64,000 nucleotides of DNA from TMP-86 sp046347195 (GTDB lineage: Bacteria > Pseudomonadota > Gammaproteobacteria > Steroidobacterales > Steroidobacteraceae), in contig JAXMGQ010000002.1 in assembly GCA_046347195.1 (NCBI GenBank), positions 124,001-188,000 on the forward strand, in the 5' to 3' direction. The notes below the pieces were generated by a model. The model saw only the letters and a program-made list of their open reading frames with translations. It made no database searches and had not been told where the DNA came from. Shown piece after piece: positions 15,790 to 23,870 of the stretch. Positions within the stretch are counted from its first letter, which is position 1; every line of letters starts with the position of its first letter. The position numbers and the translations under genes are program-made.

Positions 15790-17076
15790 ATGACCACCGT
15801 CATCACACCAGGACGCCGGGGTTTGGCCTGTGCGCTCACGCTGCTGCTGGCGGGCTGCGGCCATGGCACTGGCAGCGCGCCCGGTACGACGCCCGCTGCC
15901 ACATTCACGGACATCGTGCGCGAACAGGGCGGGTATGTGTACCCGGCATTCCAGCGCTGGCGCATCGTCGCATCGCGGGTGGTGCCGCCCGCCAGTGTGC
16001 CCGCCGACCTTGGCGGCATTCCTGCCATCCTCCGGGGCCGCTTCGTGTACTTCGACGAGGGGTACCTGACCTTTCCCAGTCTCAACAGCGACGGCGATGC
16101 GATCGTTCCCGCCTGCTTCGTCCTGAAGCAGCAGCAATTGTCAGCCACACCGGTTTCGGCTCGCGATGCCGCGGGTGCACTCGCGCTCGACTTCCAGCTC
16201 GTCGCTCCCGGACGGATGACGACGATTGCGGCCGGGATGTTCGAGCTGACCCTGCAACGCGAGCCACCGGCGCAGGATGAGGGCTACCAGCGTCGCCTGT
16301 TCATCTCCCACTTCAACCAGCACCCCGAGGTGCGGTCTGCAGATCGCGGCGGAGTGGCGTGCAAGATCCATCCGCTGCCGGCGGCGCCGTTGGCCGCCGG
16401 GGATTTTCGATATGTGGCGTTCCCTTCCGGGCGGGAGTTCATCGAACGTGGCGGGGAGATGGATCCACTCACCCCGATCCGCATGAGCGGCGGGTCGGCG
16501 GAATGGCGCAGCCAGATCGATCCTCCACAGGCCGTGAACCGGGTCGCGGGTTGCGCGGGCAGCGAGCGCGTCATTCGCCTGTTGTCCGGCGATTCGCCGG
16601 ACTCCACACGGGAAACGGTGCACGCGCTGATCACCACGATAGGCGGTGTGATGGCGGACGGGGAAGCCTGCGAGCGCATCGTGCGGCTCCGCCGCATCGA
16701 TCCCGCGGCCATTTTCGACCTGTTCGATATCCCCGGATCGCCTGCGCCGATGGCGGGACGGCCAGGACTCGATGTCCACCTCGATGAATGGCTGAGCGAG
16801 AACGCATTTCGTGCACAGATCGGCCGGTTGCATTTCGAATTCTCGGATCTCGACGCCGCGCGCATCCGGGTGACTCTCATCGACAACATCGCATTGCCGC
16901 CGTCGCATCCGGTGCCGACCGAGATCGTGCCGGCGCCTGCCGTGATACCGCCGCATGCAGGCGACTTGCCCACAAGCACCCCGCCCGTCGACGGCGCGCG
17001 ATCCGGACCCGGAAAGATCCATCGCTGGGTCGATGCCAACGGCGTGGTGAACTACAGCGATCGGCAGGAACACTGA
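15790..17076 (+). CDS. Lipoprotein with C-terminal DUF4124-like domain
   Basis: A 428-residue envelope protein of unknown function. The signal peptide ends in a lipobox (LLLAGC, Cys about 21). The C-terminus IHRWVDANGVVNYSDRQEH is a DUF4124-type motif common in proteobacterial envelope proteins, preceded by a Pro-rich linker. The central region resembles no domain I recognise. ATG 15790 has GGGAGG upstream. It stands alone, 79 bp after ilvH and convergent with the FAD oxidoreductase gene. Confidence 0.7.
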   Translation: MTTVITPGRRGLACALTLLLAGCGHGTGSAPGTTPAATFTDIVREQGGYVYPAFQRWRIVASRVVPPASVPADLGGIPAILRGRFVYFDEGYLTFPSLNSDGDAIVPACFVLKQQQLSATPVSARDAAGALALDFQLVAPGRMTTIAAGMFELTLQREPPAQDEGYQRRLFISHFNQHPEVRSADRGGVACKIHPLPAAPLAAGDFRYVAFPSGREFIERGGEMDPLTPIRMSGGSAEWRSQIDPPQAVNRVAGCAGSERVIRLLSGDSPDSTRETVHALITTIGGVMADGEACERIVRLRRIDPAAIFDLFDIPGSPAPMAGRPGLDVHLDEWLSENAFRAQIGRLHFEFSDLDAARIRVTLIDNIALPPSHPVPTEIVPAPAVIPPHAGDLPTSTPPVDGARSGPGKIHRWVDANGVVNYSDRQEH

Positions 17077-17106
17077 GACTGGCGCGGCCTCTTGCCAGCG
17101 GCGCGC

Positions 17107-18471
17107 TCAATGGATGCGCGCGCCCTGTCGGCGAAGTTCCGCCTGGACCCCGGCCACCGGCAGCCGGTCGAAGGGCTGGCCGGTGCGCAGCGACACCGCG
17201 GCGGCCACACCGGCGCCCTGCCCCGCCACCGCGCAGCACATCATGTTGCGCACCGCCGCGTGCGAGATGCGGTCCCCGCCGATGCTGCGGCCGGCGATGA
17301 TGAGGTTCTCCACGCCCTTCGGCACCAGTGATCGGTAAGGCACGTGGAAGTAGCGTCCCGTGGTGGGCAGGATCAGCACGCCATAGCCGTCGATGAATTC
17401 CGGGAAGATGCCGATGACGTCCTCGAAGCGGCCCTGTTCGCGTACATCGGCCTCGGTGAGGTTGTATAGGGCATCGATCTTGCGCGTGTCGCGGATGCCG
17501 ATGGTCATGCCGAAGTTGCGCAGCTTGGCCTGCTCGCAGCCGGGCATGAAGCGGCGCAGGGCCGTGATGGCGTGCAGCGCCTGGCGCCGGCCTTCGATTT
17601 CCCCGCGGGTGAGGTCCGAGGGGTCGGTGCCGTCGATCTGCGGCAGGTGCACGAGGTTGAGGTAGGTGAGATCGCCCTGGTCGCTCACCGTGCCCCAAGT
17701 GCCGGCGATGGTGCTGAGGCCGGCGGGGATCAGCCCTGCCGCCACGGCCTGCTTGAATGGCTTGCGCAGGAAGGGCGAGAACAGCGCGTCCTCCTTGCCC
17801 GTGGTGGTGATGTCCCATTCACCATTGCCGCACCAGTCCTTGTAGGTCTGCGGGTCGGCCTTCACCTGCTCGATGAAGCGGCGCTTGTCCACCCCGCTCA
17901 TCGAGAACATCACGCTCGCGGCCATCATCTGCTCGCGCGGGGTCTTGTGCACGGGCGCACCGGCACGCGCGGCGATGTCCGCATCGCCGGTGGCATCGAT
18001 GATGCGCGAGGCGAGGATGGCCTCCCGTCCCGCCTTGCTCTCGGTGATGACGCCACGGATGACATTGCCTTCGAGGATGGGCGCGACGCACAGCCGGTGC
18101 AGGAGCGGCGTGATGCCCGCCTCCCGGACCAGTTCGTCCGCCACCCACTTGAACATCTCGGCATCCAGCGCATGGCTGAGCGACTGCGGCTCGGGGAGCG
18201 CGGCGCCCATGGCCTTGGCGCGCCGCTCGAACTCGATGCCGATGCCCTCGCAGTCGATGGTCTTCTCGTGCCGGTACCAGGCGAAACCCTCGACGCCCAC
18301 CTGCGTGATGTTGCCGCCGAAGCAGCCGTGTCGGTCGAGCAGCGCGGTGCGGGCGCCGGCGCGCGCGGACGCCAGCGCCGCCGCGAGCCCGCCGGGGCCG
18401 CTGCCCACGACCAGCACGTCGGTCTCCAGGATCACATCGACTTCGCGGGCAGGTTCCGGAACCTTCTTCAT
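17107..18471 (-). CDS. FAD-dependent oxidoreductase (FAD_oxidored family)
   Basis: A 454-residue flavoprotein. The N-terminal dinucleotide motif is TDVLVVGSGPGGLAAALASARAGARTALLDRHGCFGGN, and the second FAD contact is ENLIIAGRSIGGDRISHAAVRNMMCCAVAGQGAG near the C-terminus. The RIIDATGDADIAARAG stretch is characteristic of the PF12831 group, whose substrates are mostly unknown. It follows acuI by 12 bp on the same strand, suggesting one transcript. Confidence 0.82.
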   Translation of the reverse strand: MKKVPEPAREVDVILETDVLVVGSGPGGLAAALASARAGARTALLDRHGCFGGNITQVGVEGFAWYRHEKTIDCEGIGIEFERRAKAMGAALPEPQSLSHALDAEMFKWVADELVREAGITPLLHRLCVAPILEGNVIRGVITESKAGREAILASRIIDATGDADIAARAGAPVHKTPREQMMAASVMFSMSGVDKRRFIEQVKADPQTYKDWCGNGEWDITTTGKEDALFSPFLRKPFKQAVAAGLIPAGLSTIAGTWGTVSDQGDLTYLNLVHLPQIDGTDPSDLTRGEIEGRRQALHAITALRRFMPGCEQAKLRNFGMTIGIRDTRKIDALYNLTEADVREQGRFEDVIGIFPEFIDGYGVLILPTTGRYFHVPYRSLVPKGVENLIIAGRSIGGDRISHAAVRNMMCCAVAGQGAGVAAAVSLRTGQPFDRLPVAGVQAELRRQGARIH

Positions 18472-18483
18472 GAGGCCATCCTG

Positions 18484-19467
18484 TCAACGATTGACGTCGA
18501 CGACGATGCGGCCGCGCACGCGACCCTTGAGGATGTCCGCGCCCAGCTTGGGCACATCGGCGAGGCCCGCCTCCACGATCATCGAATCGAACGCGGCGGC
18601 CGGGAGATCGCCCACCAGACGCTGCCACGCGGCCAGCCGTGCCGCCATCGGGCACATGACCGAGTCGATGCCGAGCAGGTTCACTCCCCGCAGCAGGAAG
18701 GGAATGACCGTCGTATCGAGCTTGCTGCCGCCCGCCAGGCCCACCGCGGCGACGGAAGCGCCGTATTTGAGCTGCGCCAGCACCCGCGCCAGCGTAGGGC
18801 CGCCCACCGAATCCACGCAGCCCGCCCAGCGCTCGCTCTCGAGCGGCCGGGTGGGTGGATCGGCGAAGGGTGAACGGTCGATGACGGTGCGTGCGCCGAG
18901 CGCGAGCAGGTAATCGCGGGTCTCCGCGCGCCCGGTCGATGCCACGACCTCATGTCCCAGCTTGCCGAGCAGCGCGACGGCCACCGAACCGACGCCGCCG
19001 GCGGCGCCGGTGACCAGCACCTCGCCACCGGGCTTCAATCCATGGTTTTCCAGTGCCATCACCGCCAGCATGGCGGTGAAGCCGGCCGTGCCCACGGCCA
19101 TGGCGCGGCGCGCATCCATCCCCGGCGGCAGCGGCACCAGCCAGTCGCCGTTCACCCGCGCGAGCTGCGCGAGGCCACCCCACTGGACCTCTCCCACCCG
19201 CCAGCCGGTGAGCAGGACAGGATCGCCAGGCTTGAACGCGGCATGGCGGCTGTCGCGCACCGTGCCGGCGAAGTCGATGCCGGGGACGTGCGGATACTTC
19301 TTCACGAGCCCCCCGGTGCCGCCCACCACCAGGCCATCCTTGTAGTTGAGCGAGGAGAACTCCACCGCCACGGTGACATCGCCCGCGGGGAGCGATGACT
19401 CGTCCATCTCGCGCACCGATGCGCTGATGGTCCCACCTGAATTGTCCAGCACCATTGCCTTGAACAT
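18484..19467 (-). CDS. acuI: Acrylyl-CoA reductase-type quinone oxidoreductase (AcuI/YhdH)
   Basis: NADPH-dependent medium-chain reductase that removes toxic acrylyl-CoA by reducing it to propionyl-CoA. The 327-residue protein has FSSLNYKDGLVVGGTGGLVKKYPHVPGIDFAGTV, a cofactor site at VLVTGAAGGVGSVAVALLGKLGHEVVASTGR, and LRGVNLLGIDSVMCP, all AcuI/YhdH signatures. No zinc-binding residues are present. ATG 19467 has GAGGAA 5 nt upstream. It is divergent from the MFS gene, with promoters overlapping in a short gap. Confidence 0.85.
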   Translation of the reverse strand: MFKAMVLDNSGGTISASVREMDESSLPAGDVTVAVEFSSLNYKDGLVVGGTGGLVKKYPHVPGIDFAGTVRDSRHAAFKPGDPVLLTGWRVGEVQWGGLAQLARVNGDWLVPLPPGMDARRAMAVGTAGFTAMLAVMALENHGLKPGGEVLVTGAAGGVGSVAVALLGKLGHEVVASTGRAETRDYLLALGARTVIDRSPFADPPTRPLESERWAGCVDSVGGPTLARVLAQLKYGASVAAVGLAGGSKLDTTVIPFLLRGVNLLGIDSVMCPMAARLAAWQRLVGDLPAAAFDSMIVEAGLADVPKLGADILKGRVRGRIVVDVNR

Positions 19468-19507
19468 GGATTCCTCGATTGGATTGTGCATTCCGCCGGC
19501 CAGATGA

Positions 19508-19513
19508 TAGTGT
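19508..19513 (+). promoter_or_regulatory. candidate -10 element of the MFS gene (leaderless GTG start)
   Basis: TAGTGT lies 7 nt before the GTG at 19521. The opposite strand of the same short region carries TATCAT, a possible -10 for acuI, so the divergent promoters overlap. Confidence 0.35.
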
Positions 19514-19520
19514 AAATCCG

Positions 19521-20789
19521 GTGACCTCCTTCCGGCACTCCGTGACGCGGGAACAATGGCGGGTCGTGACGCTGGTCGCCATGGTCACGCTCGCGACCTT
19601 CATCAACTACTTCGATCGCGGCAATGTACCCACCGCAGCGCCGCTGATGCAGGGCGAGCTGGGCCTGTCGGCCAGGCAGCTCGGACTGTTGTTCTCCGCC
19701 TTCTACTGGGGCTACGTGCCCTGCATGCCGGCCACGGGCTGGCTCGCGGAACGATTCGGCGCGCGCGCGGTGCTCGGCGCCGGCGTGGCGCTGTGGTCCG
19801 CGGCGACCTTCCTGACGGGATTCGCCGGCGATTTCGTGACCCTGCTGCTGCTGCGCATCCTGCTCGGCATCGGCGAGAGCGTCACCTTTCCCAGCGCCTC
19901 CAAGCTCATCGCCGACGCGGTGCCGGTGAGCCACCTGGGGCTGGCGAACGGCGTGCTGGCCTTCGGCTACCTGCTCGGGCCCGCCGCCGGCACCTTTGCC
20001 GGCGGGCATCTCATGGCCGCGTACGGCTGGCGGCCGGTGTTCCTGCTGTTCGGCGCGCTGTCGGCGCTGTGGATCCTGCCCTGGTCGCGCACCCGCCTGC
20101 CCCCGCCCGTGAATGCGGCGGCGATGACGCAGGCCCAGCCGGGCTTCGGCGAGGTCCTGCGCCAGCGCGCCCTGTGGGGCACCTGCCTCGGTCACTTCTC
20201 CTCGAACTACTGCTACTACTTCATCCTGTCCTGGCTGCCGTTCTACATGGTGAGATCACGCGGCTACTCCATGGATCGCATGTCCGACTTCCTCACCTTC
20301 GCCTACATCGTCAATGCCGGCGGCGCGCTGTTCATGGGCTGGGCCTCGGACCGGTGGATCCGCGGCGGCGGCAGCACCACGCTCATCTACAAGCTGGCGA
20401 TGGCCGTCGCGCACCTGGGCGGCATCGCCTGCATGATCGGCGTGGTGGCGCTGCCGGAAGCCGGTTCGCTGGCCTCGCTGTTCGTGTTCGAGCTGATCAG
20501 CGGCGCCTCCTACCCCGGCATCTTCGCCATTCCGCAGATCATCGCCGGATCGAACGCCACCGGACGCTGGGTGGGCCTGCAGAACGCCGCGGGCAACTGC
20601 GCGGGCTTCATCGCTCCGTGGATCACCGGCGAGTTGCTGCAGAGAACCGGTCACTTTGAGCTCGCCTTCGCCATGGCTGCGGTGGTAAGCCTGCTGGGGT
20701 TCGTCGGCTGGGTGCTCGTGCTGCCGCGCGTGGCGCCGCTGCGCTGGTCCACCGAAACGGCGCCTACCGGCATCGCGACGGCGACATGA
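19521..20789 (+). CDS. MFS transporter, anion:cation symporter (ACS)-like
   Basis: A 12-helix inner-membrane carrier of 422 residues. The first helix reads VTLVAMVTLATFINYFDRGNVPTAAPLMQGELGLS, typical of the ACS family that takes up organic acids. The loop 2-3 motif is GWLAERFGARAVLGAGV, and AGSNATGRWVGLQNAAGNCAGFIAPWITG is in the C-terminal half. The GTG start avoids an improbable upstream extension. It heads a cluster with a broken SDR, a DAO-type oxidoreductase and a CDGSH protein, so an amino acid or hydroxy acid is a reasonable substrate guess. Confidence 0.82.
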   Translation: MTSFRHSVTREQWRVVTLVAMVTLATFINYFDRGNVPTAAPLMQGELGLSARQLGLLFSAFYWGYVPCMPATGWLAERFGARAVLGAGVALWSAATFLTGFAGDFVTLLLLRILLGIGESVTFPSASKLIADAVPVSHLGLANGVLAFGYLLGPAAGTFAGGHLMAAYGWRPVFLLFGALSALWILPWSRTRLPPPVNAAAMTQAQPGFGEVLRQRALWGTCLGHFSSNYCYYFILSWLPFYMVRSRGYSMDRMSDFLTFAYIVNAGGALFMGWASDRWIRGGGSTTLIYKLAMAVAHLGGIACMIGVVALPEAGSLASLFVFELISGASYPGIFAIPQIIAGSNATGRWVGLQNAAGNCAGFIAPWITGELLQRTGHFELAFAMAAVVSLLGFVGWVLVLPRVAPLRWSTETAPTGIATAT

Positions 20790-20799
20790 CGAGGAACCG

Positions 20800-21225
20800 A
20801 TGAGCGTCATCCGTTTCGAGCTCGAGCGGCGCCGCGCACTGGTCACCGGCGCAGCCTCAGGCATAGGCCTTGCGACGGCGCGCCTGTTCGCGCGCAGCGG
20901 TGCGCGCGTGGCGCTCAACGACCTGCCGACGCCCGCGCTGGATGCGGCGGTGGAACTGTTGCGCGGCGAGGGGGGCGATGTCATCGCGATCCCCGGCGAT
21001 GTGGGCCAGGCCTCGACCTCGCGCGAGATCGCGCGGCGCGCCGCCGATGCGCTGGCCGGCCTCACGCGCGAGCGGGCGCGCGGCCTTGCGGCCGCGCGCA
21101 CGGCCACGGCGCTGCAGCGCGTGGGCCAGCCGGAGGATTACGCCGAGGTCATCGTCTACCTGTGCGCCGGGGCGGGCTACATCACCGGCCAGGTCGTACC
21201 GGTCACCGGCGGTCTTTTCCTGTGA
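20800..21225 (+). pseudogene. Internally deleted short-chain dehydrogenase/reductase
   Basis: The 141-residue product starts as a normal SDR (ALVTGAASGIGLATARLFARSGARVALNDLP, residues 13-43) and ends as one (RVGQPEDYAEVIVYLCAGAGYITGQVVPVTGG). The middle 100 or so residues, including the NNAG strand and the catalytic Ser/Tyr-x3-Lys, are missing. The junction is near residue 87 (about base 21060), and the frame is kept. A real SDR is about 250 residues, so this cannot be an active dehydrogenase. It lies 10 bp after the MFS gene and 14 bp before the DAO gene, which may keep it transcribed. Confidence 0.75.
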
Positions 21226-21239
21226 GCGAGAGGCCAGCG

Positions 21240-22445
21240 ATGCAACGAAGAATCTTTCTGCGGCATGCGGCGGCGCTGACCGCCCTGGGCGCCGCGCCGC
21301 TGCGCGGTGCGTCCCGTCCGGCACCGCGCATCGGCGTCATCGGCGCCGGCATCGTCGGCAGCAGCATCGCCTGGCACCTGGCGCGCGCCGGCGCGCGCGT
21401 CACGCTGTTCGAGAAGGCACAGCCGGCCAGCGGCGCGACGCGCAACTCCTTTGCCTGGCTCAATGCCTTCGTGGACGACCCGACATACCGCGAGCTGCGC
21501 CTGGCGAGCCTGGCGCACTGGCACACGCTGGATCGCAGTTTGCGCCTGGGCATCCTCTGGGGCGGCTATGCCAGCTGGGCCAGCGCGCCGGCTGACCTCA
21601 AGCTTCTGCAGGAGAGCATCGCGCAGATGCGCGGCTCGCGCTTTCCCGTGAAGCCCATCGGCCCCGCGCAACTCCAGGCACTCGCGCCTGGCATCATCGC
21701 GGGCGAGGTGCAGGAGGCGTTCTACTCAGGCGTAGACGGACACCTCGACCCCGTGGCCGTGACGCAGCGTTTCGTCAGCGAGGCGCGCCGGCTCGGCGCG
21801 CAGGTGCGGCTCGACACCGAGGTCATCGGGCTCGACCTCGCGAGCGGGGAGCTGCGCGGGGTGCAGACTCCCGCGGGCCCCGTGTCCCTGGACCGGGTGG
21901 TCATCGCGAGCGGCGTAGACACGCCGCGGCTCACCGGCATGGCAGGATTCGCGCTGCGCTTGAAGCACCAGCCCGGGATCCTCGCGCACAGCGTGCCGGT
22001 GAAGCGCCTGACACGCACCATCTTCGATGCACCCGGCACGCTGTCGATCAAGCAGATGGCCGACGGCAGCATCGTCGGCACCGACTCCCCGCATCCGCCC
22101 GACATTCCCGCGCATCGCGAGATCCTGGATCACACCATGCCGTTCCGCAGTGCCGAGCTCGCGGCGATGCACGGCAACCGCATCCTCGGCAAGATCGGCG
22201 CCGTGCTGCCCGGCGCCCGCGGCGTCGCCCTCGACCGCCTGACGCTGGGCTTCAGGCCGATGCCCACCGATGAACTGCCGGTAGTGGGACTGGTGCCGGG
22301 CATGAGCGATGTGTATGTTGCCGTTACTCACAGCGGCGTCACGCTCGCGCCCATCCTGGGCCGGCACGTGACCCGCGAGATCCTGCGCGGCGAACGCGTC
22401 GCTGCGCTGGCGCCTTTCAGGCCGGAACGTTTCAACCAGGAGTAA
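21240..22445 (+). CDS. FAD-dependent amino-acid oxidoreductase (DAO family), Tat-like signal
   Basis: A 401-residue flavoprotein of the D-amino-acid oxidase/DadA-like fold. The Rossmann site is IGVIGAGIVGSSIAWHLARAGARVTLFEKAQPASGATRNSFAWLNA, and the C-terminal MPTDELPVVGLVPGMSDVYVAVTHSGVTLAPILG completes FAD binding. The N-terminus MQRRIFLRHAAALTALGAA resembles a twin-arginine signal, so the enzyme may act in the periplasm. Likely substrates are amino acids or N-methylated amines. Third gene after the MFS transporter; the CDGSH gene follows after 6 bp. Confidence 0.8.
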   Translation: MQRRIFLRHAAALTALGAAPLRGASRPAPRIGVIGAGIVGSSIAWHLARAGARVTLFEKAQPASGATRNSFAWLNAFVDDPTYRELRLASLAHWHTLDRSLRLGILWGGYASWASAPADLKLLQESIAQMRGSRFPVKPIGPAQLQALAPGIIAGEVQEAFYSGVDGHLDPVAVTQRFVSEARRLGAQVRLDTEVIGLDLASGELRGVQTPAGPVSLDRVVIASGVDTPRLTGMAGFALRLKHQPGILAHSVPVKRLTRTIFDAPGTLSIKQMADGSIVGTDSPHPPDIPAHREILDHTMPFRSAELAAMHGNRILGKIGAVLPGARGVALDRLTLGFRPMPTDELPVVGLVPGMSDVYVAVTHSGVTLAPILGRHVTREILRGERVAALAPFRPERFNQE

Positions 22446-22451
22446 GTAGAG

Positions 22452-22691
22452 ATGAGCGATGCAGTCGTGGCCAGCAAGACCCCTTTCGGTGTCGACGTCG
22501 AGGCCGGCAAGACCTATTGGTGGTGCAAATGCGGCCTGTCGAAGTCGCAACCGTTCTGCGACGGCTCGCACAAGGGCGGTCCCTTCACACCCGAGAAGTA
22601 CACCGCCACGGCCAGCTCCAAGGTCTGGTTCTGCGGCTGCAAGCGCTCCGCAAAGGCGCCGCTTTGCGATGGCACTCACAAGGCGCTCTGA
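22452..22691 (+). CDS. CDGSH iron-sulfur protein (double domain)
   Basis: 79 residues with two complete CDGSH [2Fe-2S] sites: WWCKCGLSKSQPFCDGSHKG and WFCGCKRSAKAPLCDGTHKAL (three Cys and one His each). Such small mitoNEET-like proteins carry or transfer electrons or clusters. The ATG is preceded by AGTAGAG. It is 6 bp after the DAO-family gene, making an electron-acceptor role for that flavoprotein plausible. Confidence 0.9.
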   Translation: MSDAVVASKTPFGVDVEAGKTYWWCKCGLSKSQPFCDGSHKGGPFTPEKYTATASSKVWFCGCKRSAKAPLCDGTHKAL

Positions 22692-22740
22692 ACTCCTGGC
22701 GAATTCTCTGCCTCTATTGCCTTGTCGCCGTCGTCGGCGC

Positions 22741-22927
22741 GCGGAGCGTTCCGGGCAGGCAGCTACTTGGGCGCGTGGGCGCGCGGTGAAATCCCCGTCT
22801 TGCCGCTATGGCGGCTAGCGCACCTGGCGCCACCAGGGCATCCATCGAAGCAGCTCAGCGCCGCCAAACGCGGCAAGACGGCCGCGCTCACACGCGCCCA
22901 AGTAGCTGCCTGCCCGGAACGCACCGT
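22741..22927. repeat. Long imperfect inverted repeat with a perfect 32-bp core
   Basis: Bases 22746-22777 are exactly the reverse complement of 22891-22922. Symmetry continues inward with mismatches and a 7-nt gap (CGTCTTGCCGC at about 22796 pairs with GCGGCAAGACG near 22870; GGCGGC with GCCGCC), and outward for a few bases. The loop holds a smaller stem (CCTGG...CCAGG). The 375-bp gap 22692-23066 contains no convincing gene. The element could be a MITE-like or REP-like repeat or a very strong hairpin between convergent genes. Confidence 0.85.
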
Positions 22928-23066
22928 GTGAGGGTGTCGGTGATCAGGAGCAGAGGAGACTCAGGAGATCGAGACGGCGTGATCAAGTGCAATGCCGCGC
23001 GCCGAAGGGCTTCGCCGCCCCAATAAATAGTCACTTCCCCGGCCGTGCGAGATCGCCTCCGCGCAC

Positions 23067-23870
23067 TCAGCTTCGCAGGAACGCCGCAATAGCATCGATG
23101 ACCTCGTAAGGCCTCTCGATCATGAGCATGTGCCCCGCCCGCGGGAGCGCTACGAGCGTGGAGCCCTTGATCGCTGCGCCGAGCGCTTTGGCGCTCTTCA
23201 GCGGCGTCATCTGGTCGCGCTCGCCGCAGAGGAGCAGCGTGGGGGCGCTCACCTTGGCGGCATCGGTCAGGCCGTCGCGGTAGGCATTGCAGGCGGCGAG
23301 GTCGTTGTGCAGCACGCCGGGTGCGGCGCGCTCGAGGATCCTCTCACCCGCACCGGCCATCCACACGCCTGGCAAGCGGCAGCCGCCGAGGCCGGCGGCG
23401 AAGCCGTAGCCCCACAGGTTCACCATGTCGATGGCCGCATGATCGTTCGCCTTCGCGGCGCCGAGCAGGTCCGGATGCACGGGCATGGCGGCCGCGGTGC
23501 CGATGAGCACGAGGCGGCTCACGGCGACTGGCGCGAGAGCCGCGGCGCGCAGCGCGGCGAGCGACCCCATGGAATGCCCGATGAGCACCGCGGGCGCGCC
23601 GGCGCCGATCCGCGCGATGAGGCCGAGCACGATCTGCGCGATCGCATCGATGGACTCGGGGGGTGCGCCGGGCGAACGGCCGTGGCCCGGGAGATCCAGC
23701 GCCACGACATTCCAGCCGTGAAAGGCGAGCCAGCGGCTCTGCAACGCCCAGACCGTGTGATCCATGCCCGCGCCGTGCACGAGCATGGCCAGCGGCTGGC
23801 CGGCGGCGTGTGGCCGTCCGCCCGTGGCAAATACGGGCAGGCTTTCCCGGGGTGAGACCGCCATGGACAT
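23067..23870 (-). CDS. Alpha/beta-fold hydrolase
   Basis: A 267-residue hydrolase. The oxyanion segment is VHGAGMDHTVW, the nucleophile elbow VLIGHSMGSLAAL (Ser), the acid LLCGERDQMTP (Asp) and the base PRAGHMLMIE (His). The DLPGHGRSPG loop is also typical. The substrate cannot be predicted. Its start overlaps the metY stop by one base (TGATG), so the two are co-translated. A role in handling a product of the sulfhydrylase step is possible but unproven. Confidence 0.85.
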   Translation of the reverse strand: MSMAVSPRESLPVFATGGRPHAAGQPLAMLVHGAGMDHTVWALQSRWLAFHGWNVVALDLPGHGRSPGAPPESIDAIAQIVLGLIARIGAGAPAVLIGHSMGSLAALRAAALAPVAVSRLVLIGTAAAMPVHPDLLGAAKANDHAAIDMVNLWGYGFAAGLGGCRLPGVWMAGAGERILERAAPGVLHNDLAACNAYRDGLTDAAKVSAPTLLLCGERDQMTPLKSAKALGAAIKGSTLVALPRAGHMLMIERPYEVIDAIAAFLRS

